Origin: Neurospora tetraspora
Lineage: Eukaryota > Ascomycota > Sordariomycetes > Sordariales > Sordariaceae
Assembly (NCBI RefSeq): GCF_033439725.1
Contig: NW_026944384.1
Span: forward strand, 992,001-1,056,000
Reading direction: 5' to 3'
DNA length: 64,000 bases
Positions within the stretch are counted from its first letter, which is position 1, and every line of letters begins with the position of its first letter. The translations under genes were made by a program, and so were the position numbers. The notes beneath the pieces are model-generated. The model did no database searches. It was not told the DNA's origin and saw only the letters and a program-made list of their open reading frames with translations. Positions 32,946 to 43,300 of the stretch are shown here, one piece after another.

Positions 32946-34402
32946 ATGCTGTCCGGGATCCTCATCTTTAACCAAAAGGGCGAGAACCTCATCTTCCGAG
33001 CCTTCCGCAATGACTGCCGCCCACGACTGGCCGATGTGTTCCGCATCCAGGTCATCAGCAACGCCCAGGTCCGATCCCCTATCTTGACCCTCGGCAGCAC
33101 CACCTTCAGCCATGTCAAGCACGAGAACATTTACCTGGTCGCCATCACCCGTAGTAACGCCAATGCCGCCCTGGTATTCGAGTTTCTCTACCGCTTGATC
33201 GCGCTGGGTCGCGGCTACTTTGGCAAGTTTGACGAGGAGGCCGTCAAGAACAACTTTGTCCTGGTCTACGAGCTCCTGGATGGTATGTTCCCTGTGCCCC
33301 TTTAGTGTTTCTGGTTGCGACTTGTGACTAATCACAACTCTGTGTCCAGAAATCATCGACTTCGGATACCCCCAAAACACCGAGACCGACACACTCAAGA
33401 TGTACATCACAACCGAAGGCGTCAAGTCCGAGCGCGCCGTCGAGGACTCAGCCAAGATCACCATGCAAGCCACGGGTGCGCTATCCTGGCGCAAGGCCGA
33501 CGTCAAGTACCGCAAGAACGAAGCCTTCGTCGACGTAATCGAAGATGTCAACCTGCTCATGAGTGCAACCGGATCCGTCCTGCGCGCCGACGTCAACGGC
33601 CAGATCATTATGCGCGCCTACCTCAGCGGCACGCCCGAGTGCAAGTTCGGTCTCAACGACCGCCTCCTGCTCGACCAGGACGGGCTCATGAGCCTGCCCA
33701 GCGGCAACAGGATGGGGAGCAAAGCGACCAAGGCCGCGGCCGGCAGCGTCACGCTCGAAGACTGCCAGTTCCACCAGTGCGTCAAGCTGGGCAAGTTCGA
33801 CAGCGACCGCATCATCAGTTTCATCCCGCCCGACGGCGAGTTCGAGCTGATGCGGTACCGCGCGACCGAGAACGTCAACCTGCCGTTCAAGGTGCACGCC
33901 ATTGTCAACGAGGTGGGCAAGACCAAGGTGGAATACAGCATCGGTGTGCGCGCCAACTTTGGGTCTAAGCTGTTCGCTACCAATGTCGTGGTGAAGATTC
34001 CCACGCCGCTCAACACGGCAAGGATCACGGAGCGCTGCACCCAGGGCAAGGCCAAGTACGAGCCGTCCGAGAACGTGATTGTGTGGAAGATTGGTCGCTT
34101 TGCTGGACAGAGCGAGTTTGTGCTGAGCGCCGAGGCCGAGCTTACGAGCATGACGAACCAGAAGGCTTGGAGCAGGCCGCCACTCAGCATGAACTTTAGC
34201 CTGCTGATGTTTACCAGCTCTGGCTTGCTGGTCCGCTATCTCAAGGTGTTTGAGAAGAGCAACTACTCGAGTGTGAAGTGGGTGAGGTACATGACGAGAG
34301 CAGGGAGCTACGAGATCAGGTGAGTTGCTGTCCTCTTTTTCTCTCCGGCTTCTTTGCCGGCGCAATGCAGTTGGCTAACATGAACATTCTCACAGGTTCT
34401 AA
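32946..34402 (+). CDS. AP-2 clathrin adaptor complex, mu (medium) subunit
   Basis: Three exons, 32946-33282, 33350-34319 and 34396-34402, encode 437 residues. The N-terminal longin-like domain starts MLSGILIFNQKGENLIFRAF (typical AP-2 mu) and runs to about 135; the mu homology domain (about 165-437) binds YxxPhi cargo signals. Landmarks are EIIDFGYPQNTETDTLKMYI, WRKADVKYRKNEAFVDVIE and the C-terminal WVRYMTRAGSYEIRF. AP-2 links cargo to clathrin at the plasma membrane. The last exon is only 7 nt and supplies one base of Arg, Phe and the stop; the 76-bp intron before it has a proper GGCTAAC branch and CACAG acceptor. If it is retained, TGA follows Arg directly and the protein loses only Phe. 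Confidence 0.95.
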
Positions 34403-35502
34403 ATAATTGTAATAATACATAATGGCGTGCGCCACCGACTACAAACCGGCGGGTTAACCCACGGGCGCATCCTACTACCTACGGCATATAATAGCACGGC
34501 GTCTGGGCGTTACTAGTTACACGAAGGGAAGCATGGGGCCATCGATACCAGAGTAATAAAAGCAAATTACACAACGAGATGACCCAAAAGGGGAACAAGG
34601 GTCACAACAACGTTACGGCGAGCAGAGAACGACGGGAAGCCTTTCGCCAGTGTCTGGGACAGGCACGATAATACGTGGCACGCGTGACAGTGAGCTATAG
34701 GTGATGAGCTCTCCATAGAGAGCTCAACTCCAAGCGATAGGATGTGTCGCCGATTAGCTTTGTATGAAGCTACCAGACCATGGCTGTTGGTGAAGGGAGT
34801 GGTCTGGAACAACACCACGGGAATGGCTCGCCCAATGATAGAACGAGGCACGGTAAACATGTTTTGAATTCATCTCCTGTCTTCCTGTTATACGATCGAG
34901 CATGGTTAGAACGGGAATGTGCTCACATAGTGACAGGTCCCTCGGGAGGCCTGGTATCGATAACCTTTGACTGGATGCGGCGCCAACTTGGCACCCAGGA
35001 CCCTGCGAACGAACGTCTTGACTCTAGACTTTTCTACGCTTCTTGTCCATCAAGCCATGGCTCATTCTTCGCGGCTCTAGTGTCACATCTTCTCGCTTGG
35101 TCTTGCCTCGCTAGGGAGCCCTTTAGGAGATATAGATCCGGTCTTACGGGCACAATGCAGTCCTGCCAGCTTGTCAGTGTCAGTGTTAGTGTTAACCATC
35201 ATTGTTTCTGACTCGATAGTTTCCGTCGTTCCAGCTTCCACCGTGTGACGAAAGACAGGATGTTGTTTTGTCCAATCTCGGTCTGAGCGCTTGCGTCTCG
35301 TCTGTGTGTTATTGACCAAGCCAACGCGAAAAGGACGAAGCGTACATGGTCCCAAACCCACTATCACGAGTACCATGACCGGACGGGTGGGTAGAAAAGG
35401 TGAGGAAGGACGGCCGTCTTTCCGCAGCGTCGACGGTCTGGTTTGGCATTCTGCATATCTCGAACTGGACCGTTTTATATCAGAAGTATCCTCAAGAAAA
35501 GA
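34403..35502. other. Intergenic spacer, promoter of the GH16 gene
   Basis: About 1.1 kb between two plus-strand genes. A short GTCAGTGTCAGTGTTAGTGTTA repeat-like stretch lies near 35175. No gene-like frame. Confidence 0.5.
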
Positions 35503-36650
35503 ATGGGTAACAATATGCTGAGCGCCCTGTTTCTGCGGCTGCTCTTGGTTCTTTCGGCATTGGTTGCGTTTGCTGCTGCACAATCATGGACGGATTGTAA
35601 TCCAACCAACAGTAAGTTTCTTTGGACATTTCCATAAAATACTTCCGGAAGTATAAGGCTGACGTATGGGGGATGTTATGTTATATCACAGCCTCTGGCT
35701 GCCCTCCGGACATGGGTCTTACCAACAGCCCATATAGCGTCGACTTCACAAAAGGAACAACGGACTGGGCTTCTTGGACGTCCGTAGGCGCCGGCTCAGT
35801 TACCTACACCTCCCAGGGCGCCGTCCTCACCCTTGCTAAGAAGGGAGACGCACCCACCATCTCCACGAACTGGTATATCTTTTTCGGCCGCGTCGAGGTT
35901 CACATGCGTGCAGCTCCGGGGACGGGTATCGTCAGCAGCGTGGTGCTCGGGAGCGATGACGGAGACGAGATCGACTGGGAATTGATCGGCGGCAACAACG
36001 ATCAAGTGCAGACCAACTACTTTGGCAAGGGAAACGTGACGCTGTATAACCGCGGCGGAAAGTCAGCAGTGCACGATGTACAAGGAACGACACACAACTA
36101 TACGATTGACTGGCAAATTGATCAGTTGACGTGGTACGTGGATGGGAAGGCGGTTCGCACGCTCAAGAAGGAGGATGCGGTCGGAGGGCTGAACTATCCG
36201 CAGACGCCCACGAAGCTGAGAATAGGCTCGTGGGCCGGAGGAGATCCGGACAATGCGCCGGGGACAATTGCGTGGGCGGGGGGTGTGACGGACTACACCA
36301 AGGGGCCGTTCACTATGTATGTCGAGAAGGTGTCGGTGACGAATGAGTATCCGGCGGCGCGTTATTCGTATGGCGACATGTCGGGAAGCTGGGATAGTAT
36401 TGTCCTGAAGAAGTGGAAGGATGATAATGATGATGGGAATCAGAGCAAAGAGGATATCGTGGATACCTGTAGTGCCGTCAAGGAAGATGGGTCGGCTGGA
36501 GTTGCCTCTGCCACCAACTCGTCGTCGTCGAGCCAGAGCAGCGCTTCCCCCTACCTGTCGTCTGCCATGGGAACAAGAGATGGTCACGTCAGATGTCTGT
36601 TGAGTGTCGGGTTAGCGCTCTTTCCTTTGGTTCTGTATTTCGCCCTTTGA
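35503..36650 (+). CDS. GH16 cell-wall transglycosylase, CRH-like, probably GPI-anchored
   Basis: Two exons, 35503-35611 and 35692-36650 (80-bp intron), encode 355 residues. A signal peptide (about 1-26, a Leu-rich core ending AAAQ) is followed by a GH16 domain with the catalytic box DEIDWE at residues 128-133: the first Glu is the nucleophile and the last the acid/base. FGRVEVHMRAAPGTGIVSSVVLGSDD before it and WYVDGKAVRTL after it are typical of the Crh1/Utr2 group, which cross-links chitin to beta-glucan. A Ser-rich stretch and a hydrophobic C terminus (about 335-355) suggest GPI anchoring. No separate CBM18 is evident, but the Cys-containing N terminus (DCNPTNTSGCPPD) is shared with short Crh proteins. 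Confidence 0.92.
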
Positions 36651-37328
36651 ACTGTCATACGTTCCGGGTCAGATAAGAGATAGGATCAAACATGGAAGGA
36701 ACCCTTTTTGCCCGGGCTGGTGCCAGCAAGATCCTGTCGCTCCTTCCATTTTGACCCGCGTCAAGTAGTCTCTGGTTGGCACAGACCGTCATCTGCCTCT
36801 TCACTTGTTGTTTTTGTTTGTCACTTTCGACTTCTTTCCCCCTCGCCAAAACACCTTCTTCACTTCCTCCCCTTCCATCCCCGCCGCCCACCTTCCTTTC
36901 TTCCTCCTTCATCCACCCACCCGCCTTCCTTCTTTCAAGCAACAACTACGGGCAACGTCAGAGAGCCACACCGATATCACGAGACTGCCTGTATAAGGCG
37001 CGTCGCGGAACTTTACGAGGTGAATATCTTCCTTTTGTCACGAGTCCTTCAAGTAGTCATCGCTTTTTGCTAACGCGCACGCGGCAGACATCCCACCTTC
37101 GCACCATCGTAAGGCTCATATCGATCAAAGAAGTCCTTGGAGGCGACCTGTAGTCTAGCGACTATTGATAGCCAGAACATTTTCACTATCTCATCATCTC
37201 CCCATCTCCCCATCTCCCCTTCAAGTACTTCTCACATCCATCTCGCCTCCTTTTCTGCCTCTACGCCGTCAAGCGACTGGCATACAACACCCAAGAATCA
37301 AACAAGAAACCAAAGTCTCACAGCCAAC
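36651..37328. promoter_or_regulatory. CT-rich promoter/leader region
   Basis: A strongly pyrimidine-rich plus strand (about 36830-36940 and 37190-37270), typical of promoters of expressed Neurospora genes. It leads into the gag-like gene at 37329. The open frame extends upstream to 37137 without protein character. Confidence 0.5.
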
Positions 37329-38075
37329 ATGCCTGACATAGTTATCGACATTACTACCGGCTGCATTGCGCTTTTCTGCGTCACAATGTACGTCCTCGCC
37401 TACCTGGCTCGCCTTGTCGACAACTTCAAAAAAGGTGTTCTCTACCAAACTCCGACCCTCCCCCTGCCCCCTTTTCTTAAGGGCCCCGAGGATCTCGAGC
37501 TCTGGGACATGTTTCTCCTCCGCTACCTCGACTTCTACGGCCTGTCATCCTATCTCAAGGACGACGTTCGCGAACCCTTGATTGGACCCGGCAGGGACGA
37601 CTGGAAGAAGCAAAGAGCCAGAGTCAACTACATCCTGCTTAGCACCCTCACCGACCCGGACGTGATCGTCACTCTGAAGCTGTACAACTGGAACATCAAG
37701 GAGGAGGACCCCAAGGTCACGTATGATCTCGTCAAGCGCGTCTTCGTCCACGGCACCAGCAATGACAACTGCGGAAAACTCTTTGGCGACTTCGTTACTC
37801 TCAGAAGAGACCAGTGCGGCTCCATGGGCGAGTATTTGCAGCGTCTCCAGTTTCTCAGGGACCAACTCCATGAGGAGGGTTGGAAGTTTGATCCTGACTT
37901 TGGACTCACCACGGTTCTTGACGGCTGTGGCATGAAGGAGAACTACCCTGACTTGCACGCAAAGTTAGTCGAGGAATGGACTTTGAACCGCCTCACTTGG
38001 GAGGATCTCATGAAGGATCTGAGAGCCATCAACTTCCAGGAGCGCACAAAGGACAGAAAGCGCTCGCTTGTCTGA
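37329..38075 (+). CDS. Gag-like (copia UBN2-type) host protein with N-terminal membrane segment
   Basis: A single uninterrupted frame of 248 residues starting MPDIVIDITTGCIALF. A hydrophobic segment (about 8-31) suggests a membrane anchor. The rest resembles the gag_pre/UBN2 part of copia-type Gag: LKGPEDLELWDMFLLRYLDFYGL, then helices around WKKQRARVNYILLSTL, then YDLVKRVFVHGTSND, and GSMGEYLQRLQFLRDQLHEEG. No zinc knuckle, protease, integrase, reverse transcriptase or LTR is seen on either side. Base composition matches neighbouring genes and there is no RIP signature. It looks whole and may be a domesticated gag-derived host gene. The similarity is by pattern only, so confidence in the family is moderate; the gene itself is likely. 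Confidence 0.65.
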   Translation: MPDIVIDITTGCIALFCVTMYVLAYLARLVDNFKKGVLYQTPTLPLPPFLKGPEDLELWDMFLLRYLDFYGLSSYLKDDVREPLIGPGRDDWKKQRARVNYILLSTLTDPDVIVTLKLYNWNIKEEDPKVTYDLVKRVFVHGTSNDNCGKLFGDFVTLRRDQCGSMGEYLQRLQFLRDQLHEEGWKFDPDFGLTTVLDGCGMKENYPDLHAKLVEEWTLNRLTWEDLMKDLRAINFQERTKDRKRSLV

Positions 38076-38507
38076 TGACTTTTCAGGGGACAGCTTCACA
38101 GCATCGTCGAGACTTCATGTCTTTCCCTTTGGAATTTTGATCTTGCGATAGGATCTTGGTCAGCCAGCTTTTTGCCGACATACATTGTTTGCTCTTGGCT
38201 CTTGACCCCTGGTGCTTTGAAGACTTCACGGGGTGGTTTAAAAGTCAAGGATTGTAGCCATGCCCTCGCAAAGGGGAATGGTCTACTCTCTATCAGGGAC
38301 TTTTCAAACGGTTTGCATTCATCATGGATTTCTTAGCAAAGAACGGTCTGCTTTCTATCAAGGACTTCTTGTCTTATCGCAGAAACCACGTCTCCTGCTC
38401 ATGTTCTTAGTCATGGCTCACAATCACAGTTGTGGAATCTCTAGCTAGTTCTAGGGCAAATGCGATGAATCACTCCTCTTATTTTGTCATCGCCTTGTCC
38501 AATGTGC
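38076..38507. other. Convergent intergenic region with a small direct repeat
   Basis: Between the gag-like gene (+) and the amidohydrolase (-). GGTCTACTCTCTATCAGGG (about 38281) and GGTCTGCTTTCTATCAAGG (about 38345) form an imperfect direct repeat 64 bp apart. Nothing else seen. Confidence 0.5.
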
Positions 38508-40004
38508 TCACTCGATCAGCTCCTCTCTATGTGTTGCATCCACGGGAAGTTTTCTCCACCGGCTCACGTATACTCGCCCGTCCTTGATTACTGCCAACAC
38601 GTGCCTCTCTGGCTCGTCCAACGCCGCCACTTCGTTGAATGGGTTGACGTTGAGAATAAGCATGTCGGCAGCATATCCTGGTTTGAGCTGGCCCAGAAAC
38701 GACTCCTGTCCCAGCATCTTTGCTGCATTTACAGTAGCTGACTGCAAAACCTGCTTGCTCTTTAGGATTACCGACCGGATACCAAACTCCTTCGACTGCT
38801 CCCTCGTCAAAGGTCCTAAAAGATCAGAGCCATAACACATGTTGACTCCTGCTTTCTCCGCAATGGTGAGCGACTTCAGTCCTTGACGGAGTACCTCTTC
38901 GTTCTTTCGCTGATTTTCTGGCGGCAGGAAGCCAGCATACTCATCTGATGCCATCGCGTCATACGTCACTAGCGTTGGCGTTAACCAAATTCCCCTCTCG
39001 GCCATATACTGTGCCGTCGCTTCGTCAATAAGGTTCCCGTGTTCGATACCCTTGACACCATTGTCAACAGCATGGCGGATTGCTTTGGGCGTGTATGCAT
39101 GAGCAGTCACGTAGGTTCCGTAGCTCTCTGCCACATCGCAGATGGCCCGGACCTCAGCAGCCGTGAATTGCGTGTTGGTCAACCGATCTGTGGGAGAGGC
39201 AACGCCGCCTCCAACCATAATCTTGATAAAGTCCGCTCCAGTCCTCAGCTGCTCTCGCGCCGCACGAATGCACGCCGGTACTCCGTCACAGACCACAGCC
39301 AGTTGACCCGCCGAGCCCCCACAGCAGCCTCCTCCTCCTCCTTGGTTCCCGTGGTCGTGCGCGCCACGGAGGTCACCATGGCCACCTGTCTGAGACAGAG
39401 CCCGATTACAGAAAAAGAGCCGTGGTCCGGGGAAGACACCTTCTTCGATGGCCTCCTTCAAAGCAAGCGTGGCACCGCCTGTGTCGCGAACAGTGGTAAA
39501 CCCCCTATTAAGCATCTGCGAGCAGACGAAGGGTTGACGAAGAAGGGAAATGGCAGGATCAGAGATGGCCGCGGCGGACGAGAGACTGAGTCCCCCTGGT
39601 ACGGCGCTGATGTGGACATGGCAGTCAATAAGCCCAGGGCACAGAAATTTGCCGTCAAGGTCGACTTCTGTTACCGGTCCCAAGTCATCTTCACCCCGTA
39701 GATGATGAGCGAGGCCAGCAATCCTGGGATCGTTCTTCTCGACTAGCTTGATCACGCCATCTGCGATCTTGACGTTGACATTGGAGATAATGGTCCCTTG
39801 AGCGGTATCAACGAGGTTTGCTCTTTTAAAGAGATAGGTCTTTCGCGGTGGCGGTTTCCATGGTTTGATGACGGTTTCCGGGATCCCTCCGAAGGCCGAG
39901 GTCCATGTTGCTTCGGATCGACTCATCATGACAGGTATGGAAACTGCTGGCTGCTCTACGGTCGGAGAGTGATGGCCATGGAAGGATGAGGACGGAATTC
40001 TCAT
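38508..40004 (-). CDS. Metal-dependent amidohydrolase (imidazolonepropionase-like)
   Basis: An intronless frame of 498 residues from the ATG at 40004. The metal-binding set is complete: CPGLIDCHVHI (two His), the bridging-Lys region DFIKIMVGGG, TAHAYTPKA (His), KGIEHG (His) and CYGSDLL (Asp). The N-terminal FKRANLVDTAQG and C-terminal PGYAADMLILNVNPFNE form the usual beta-sandwich subdomain. The family hydrolyses amides, ureas or dipeptides (prolidase-like); the substrate is unknown. A Gly/Cys-rich insert (GNQGGGGGCCGGSAG) interrupts the loop after HGD. A later in-frame start at 39929 (MMSRSEATW) sits closer to the domain and may be the real one; the frame also opens upstream with TTG at 40049. 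Confidence 0.88.
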   Translation of the reverse strand: MRIPSSSFHGHHSPTVEQPAVSIPVMMSRSEATWTSAFGGIPETVIKPWKPPPRKTYLFKRANLVDTAQGTIISNVNVKIADGVIKLVEKNDPRIAGLAHHLRGEDDLGPVTEVDLDGKFLCPGLIDCHVHISAVPGGLSLSSAAAISDPAISLLRQPFVCSQMLNRGFTTVRDTGGATLALKEAIEEGVFPGPRLFFCNRALSQTGGHGDLRGAHDHGNQGGGGGCCGGSAGQLAVVCDGVPACIRAAREQLRTGADFIKIMVGGGVASPTDRLTNTQFTAAEVRAICDVAESYGTYVTAHAYTPKAIRHAVDNGVKGIEHGNLIDEATAQYMAERGIWLTPTLVTYDAMASDEYAGFLPPENQRKNEEVLRQGLKSLTIAEKAGVNMCYGSDLLGPLTREQSKEFGIRSVILKSKQVLQSATVNAAKMLGQESFLGQLKPGYAADMLILNVNPFNEVAALDEPERHVLAVIKDGRVYVSRWRKLPVDATHREELIE

Positions 40005-40386
40005 ACTCTGGCTGACACGAGCACCTCGATGAGATTTTGTCCTTTGCAACTTCGAGGCTTGTAACAGGTACAGGCATGGTCAAGAAGCGGGGTTGTAGCC
40101 GCGGTATAAGAAATACATGCATACGTACATTTATCTGCATGAGATAGTGTTATTGATAGGGCTCAAGCACCAGGGGCAATCACGGCAGAAATAGGGCCTG
40201 GGACTTGTGGGGTACAGAACGACGCATTCTCGCGATGCGATACGATCAAGTCAATCCCGATGCATCACAGACTTCACAAGGTACGTCACCTCTCACGATT
40301 ACGACTTTGGAGCAAGTTGCTCAAAACGCTCACTATTGGATTCCGGATAACCGGAAAGCCTAACTATCCCAAACTGATGAACAGAC
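40005..40386. other. Intergenic between two minus-strand genes
   Basis: Promoter side of the amidohydrolase and 3' flank of the dioxygenase. An upstream minus-strand frame MPVPVTSLEVAKDKIS (from about 40078) overlaps the amidohydrolase start in another frame and could be a uORF. No other feature. Confidence 0.45.
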
Positions 40387-43300
40387 TTAAATTCCGATGC
40401 CACACCCATTTGTAACTCCCTTCGGCATCTCCTTATGACACCCATCACCCAGACCGATGGCAGAGTCACCCGCATCACTGCCGCTCTCCCCATTCGAAAC
40501 ATGTTCCTCATGTTTCTTTCTGCTGGCCAGCTCCTCTTGGTGCTTCGCGGGACATGGGTAAATCGGGTCTCCAAACGAACCTCCCGTATGACTCGGTCCG
40601 CCAGGAAGCTCATAGAAAGGGGGGAAATCATCCGGCACCAGCGTTGACTGAAGAAGAGGCCAGTCCTCGCCACCATACGTCGACTTCCCGAAGCCGTTGA
40701 ATCTGACCTTCCAGGTAGTCGGGAACGGAATCATCTCGTCCCACTCGGGGGTCATGTACGTGTCCGTCGCAGGGCATCGCAGTCTGTCGAGGTTGTACGT
40801 CTTCTTCAGCTTCTCGGCCGTCGTCAAGTCAGCGGCTTCTTTGGCCTCTGCGATCTTGGCCCTCACTTGGGTGTTGATTTGTCTGATACGCTGCGGTGCC
40901 ATGAAGTTGGTGTATGTCGCGTATGACGAGTCGAGCGCAATTTTCTTCAGATGGCCTTGGGCAGTGTGGCCTCGTCTGAGGTCCTTGAGCTGAGCTAGGA
41001 CTTTGATCATGGCGGTCAGACTGTTCGCAGCGAGGTGCCTGGGGTGATATCCAGTCAACCTCTCGGTGAAGCTGGTGTGATAGGAGAGGTATTTAGTTTC
41101 CCAGTGTGGTGGCGCGCCAGTGGCTGAGACATCGTCCTTGTGCTTCCGATCACCGCGGTTCTAAGTTAAGTGTTAGTCACGCGGTTTTCCTGGGGTTTTT
41201 GTGGTGATGAGAACTTACAATGTCACAGATGATCAGCTGATCTTTCTCCACGGTCAAGTCACTTCCCTCTACCACACAAGTCATGCGCGCCTTGCGTATG
41301 ATGGGTAGCTTCACGCTCTTCCTCTGTGCTTTCAAGACGATCCTCTTGATATCGTCAAAGGTGTTGGTCGGCACATCCGCAAACTCGGCCAACGCGAGAT
41401 GTTGAACATCACGCCACTCACAACTTTTCTCCGCTGTAACTCCTGAAGCCTTCCGTTTCTCGGCTGCCAGCGTGTACAGTCCAGTGATGAACGAGTTCAG
41501 AACTGACGTGAAGGCAAGAACCGAGTTATACGAGCTGTCAAGAGCAATGAGCAACAAAATTGCCGCCACCCTACCAGTGTCGCCCTTCTGTTGCTGCAAG
41601 ACCTGCTCGGAAACTTTGAATCCCAGCTCGCTCATCGGGTTCTTGTCGCCGGCTGCAGACTTCGAGAACCATGATCCAACACTCTGGATTGCCCGTGTGA
41701 GACGGAACTTGTTCGCCTCGGCAACGTTGCCCTCGTTGAGCGTCAGATCAAAGAGGAAGTGCATCGAGTCCTTGAACACCTTGCGCCGTTTCGGGAGTTT
41801 GGTCTCGTCGGCGTTGTACGAGAAGTAGAGATGGCAGTTCGTGATGTGCTGGTAAATCTCGTTCTCGGAGTACTTCGCATGCAGATTCTTCTCCGACTTC
41901 ACGAGATGTCCGAAACCAAGGAAGTCAGCGACATATCGAGTAACGACGGGGATGGCAAAGTCTCTGGTGACATCGAGCTGATAACACGGGTCAGTCTTCG
42001 GGTTTTCCTGTCCCGGTTTCATCACGACGGATTCACGCCTGATGATATCTCTCATGAGGGTAGTGAAGTATGTCATCAAGTCGTCGGTATCGGTGTCGAT
42101 GTCTTCCCGGTGCTCGCCATGTGACCTTCTACCGTTGGTCGTGCCTTCTTCTTCGCGCACAGCCAGAACCTCGGCGACCTTGGCGGGGAGAATCTCGGGC
42201 TCCAGGCGGACTGGATGAACGATGTGGTCCGTGTCGTCATCCAGGACTGCCATGATCTGGACATGATCAGTGAGAATCTTGGGCTCGACAGGCTTGCGAG
42301 GGTTTGAGGCTGAAGTGTCGAACATCTGCGTGACCTTCCGCTCAGAATTCTCCGCAGCAGGCTTGATGGCGAAGTCTTTGCCGTAGCCTTGCGCCGTTGC
42401 ATACTCGGCGTTCTTCTGGGCGGTATAGAAGGGGTGGAAGAACCGGACCGATGTGCTGGGGAACCACTCCGGGAACGATCGCTGCAGAAGCCGATGGAAC
42501 ACGGAGCTCTTGAGCACATCGTTATCTGGGGTTACCTCCTTCATACCCCAGGATGTAAGCGAGTTCGTGTTCCAGTCAACCGTGTAGAACCGATCCGACC
42601 GGACGAGAGTGATGGCATCGGAGAAGATGGCGGCCCACAACGCTGAGTCGACATCACTCGGCCCTGGATCCGCACTTTGGCTTGCGTCCGACTCGCAGAA
42701 GACACCGGGATAAAGCTCAACCTTATCTGGGTGCTCATAGAGGTCCCGGAGTGCATTCTGGACCTCAACGCAGCCTGAGATGCTCTCGAACGTGTCGTGA
42801 CGCTTCATCCCGAAGAACTCACGGAAGTCGTTCAGCGTTCCAACCCCCCACTTGCGCGCCTGGAGAATGCCCATGATCTCGACGGCTTTCAAGGACCGAG
42901 GTACGTTCCTAGGTCCGAAGTTCGCTTTTCCAGCCCATGTTAGCATTTGATCAATAACCAGGATTGACGGTGTATGTACTTACAGATTGGCTCGTCCATC
43001 ACCTTGGTAAGGTGTTCGACCATATCCTCATCATTGAACAGTTTGGTAATTGGGTCACGCTTGAAGGCCATCTTCTTCCTGGCTTCGTCTTCGTCCTTGT
43101 TCTTGAGTCCAAACTCAATCTCCCAAGGTTCAACGGCAGGATCATTCTTCGCCCGCTCCCGCACCTGGCCCATCTCCATGAGGAACTCCTGCAATCCCAT
43201 TTCCTTTGGGTTCCAGTCCGGCTTGGATTTCTTCTCAAATTCCTCCTCCAGATATTTCTCGAGGTATTCCTCGTCGCCCAGGGAAATGGCGCAGTGGAAC

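Noticed and set aside
33481-34365. 294-codon minus-strand frame inside the AP-2 mu gene
   Set aside because: Antisense shadow of a strongly conserved exon; composition-driven Ala/Val/Gly/Leu repeats only.
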